A DNA stretch of 64,000 nt from Sediminicola luteus (GTDB taxonomy: Bacteria; Bacteroidota; Bacteroidia; Flavobacteriales; Flavobacteriaceae): positions 311,879 to 375,878 of the forward strand of contig NZ_KZ300477.1 of the NCBI RefSeq assembly GCF_002514735.1, read 5' to 3'. Of the stretch, positions 63,521-64,000 are shown one piece after another. Numbering within the stretch: position 1 is the first letter of the stretch; the number at the start of each line of letters is the position of its first letter. Both the position numbers and the translations under genes were made by a program. The notes beneath the pieces were generated by a model, which was not told the DNA's origin, did not search any database, and saw only the letters and a program-made list of their open reading frames with translations.

Positions 63521-63556
63521 AAAAAGCGGGAAGGGTCAGGCCCTTCCCGCTTTTTC
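63521..63556 (+). terminator. Terminator after ssb
   Basis: AAAAAGCGGGAAGGG pairs with CCCTTCCCGCTTTTT across TCAGG, then TCTT. One of the strongest hairpins in the window. Confidence 0.9.
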
Positions 63557-63574
63557 TTATCCAATACCCCATAA

Positions 63575-64000
63575 ATGGAGAACAGGATCAATGAAATCAA
63601 GGTAAGCTATTATGGCGGGGATCACATCAAAAAGGCTCCCAAGATAAAGCTGTCCGCGGATGCGGCGGAAATATTGTTCTTCCAATGGGACAAAGGTGTA
63701 TTGGGACTACAGGAAACCTTCAAGGTACTACTACTGGACAGATCCAATAGGGTCAAAGGCCAATATGAGTTATCCAAAGGCGGTATCCATGGTACCTTGG
63801 TGGATATAAGGATCTTGATGGCCGTTGCCCTAAAATCACTCTCCGTTGGACTTATCTTGGCCCATAACCACCCAAGCGGCAATCTTTCGCCAAGTTCGGC
63901 GGATAGGGAAACAACATCGAAAATCATTAAGGCCGCCTCCTACTTCGATATAAAGATCCTAGACCATCTGATCCTCGCCCCCAACGGGGACTATTACAGT
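63575..64000 (+). CDS. RadC/JAB-domain protein, 3' end outside window
   Basis: 142 residues visible, open to the right edge. The metal-binding motif HNHPSG is in LILAHNHPSGNLSPSSADRE; QETFKVLLLDRSNRVKGQYE and GGIHGTLVDIRILMAVALKS are typical of RadC. The N-terminal helix-hairpin-helix part of chromosomal RadC is absent, the short form common on mobile elements and plasmids. Next to ssb, it probably belongs to an integrative conjugative element. Confidence 0.9.
   Translation, partial: MENRINEIKVSYYGGDHIKKAPKIKLSADAAEILFFQWDKGVLGLQETFKVLLLDRSNRVKGQYELSKGGIHGTLVDIRILMAVALKSLSVGLILAHNHPSGNLSPSSADRETTSKIIKAASYFDIKILDHLILAPNGDYYS

Overview
The window looks like chromosome of a marine member of the Bacteroidota, most likely family Flavobacteriaceae (a Zobellia/Maribacter-like relative is my guess). 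The reasons are promoter elements of the TTTG / TAnnTTTG type, start codons without Shine-Dalgarno sequences, many 'CSSDD' lipoproteins, a TonB receptor with an HmuY partner, DUF4199- and DUF6607-type proteins, and a secreted sulfatase of the kind used on algal polysaccharides.

Region 1 (1-36.2 kb) is ordinary, mostly housekeeping chromosome. It runs through the end of an alpha-2-macroglobulin gene, a sulfatase, a YceI protein facing a membrane-anchored winged-helix regulator, CvpA, and penicillin-binding protein 1C. It continues with an AT-rich acetyltransferase of foreign look, glycerol kinase and glycerol-3-phosphate dehydrogenase around two secreted proteins, a SulP transporter, and a cytochrome c. 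A divergent haem-uptake locus follows (HmuY and TonB receptor on one side, a DUF6607 protein and an FMN-binding protein on the other), then LpxH, QueD, a 37-residue membrane protein, and an SDR/TetR pair with a repeated operator. The region ends with enoyl-CoA hydratase, an HNH protein, MATE, GNAT and a universal stress protein.

The boundary (36.15-37.3 kb) holds a tRNA promoter, a broken tRNA-Ala copy, an intact tRNA-Ala(GGC), and about 0.85 kb of AT-rich DNA without genes but with interlocked inverted repeats. This is where one would expect an integrative element to sit, although no integrase is visible.

Region 2 (37.3-64 kb) reads as an accessory stress island. Its first part is a secreted/envelope block: a transglutaminase-like protein, a membrane-anchored small protein and a large lipoprotein. 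A tight three-gene operon follows: ECF sigma factor, membrane anti-sigma-like TPR protein, and a 1090-residue TPR-CHAT caspase-like protease. Next come two tandem TerB-like proteins divergent from a second ECF sigma factor with two paralogous small proteins, three MscS channels in all, and CorA. The metabolic part has a polyamine operon (SpeA, SpeB, deoxyhypusine-synthase-like), then Nudix, VOC, RMD1-type and PPK2 proteins, and a RimB-RimK fusion. The right edge has a 148-bp imperfect palindrome followed by a short single-stranded-DNA-binding protein and a RadC/JAB protein, genes common on integrative conjugative elements of this phylum. The sigma/TPR/CHAT cluster with its envelope neighbours is the best candidate for an undescribed system: a membrane sensor, a transcription switch and a caspase-like effector.
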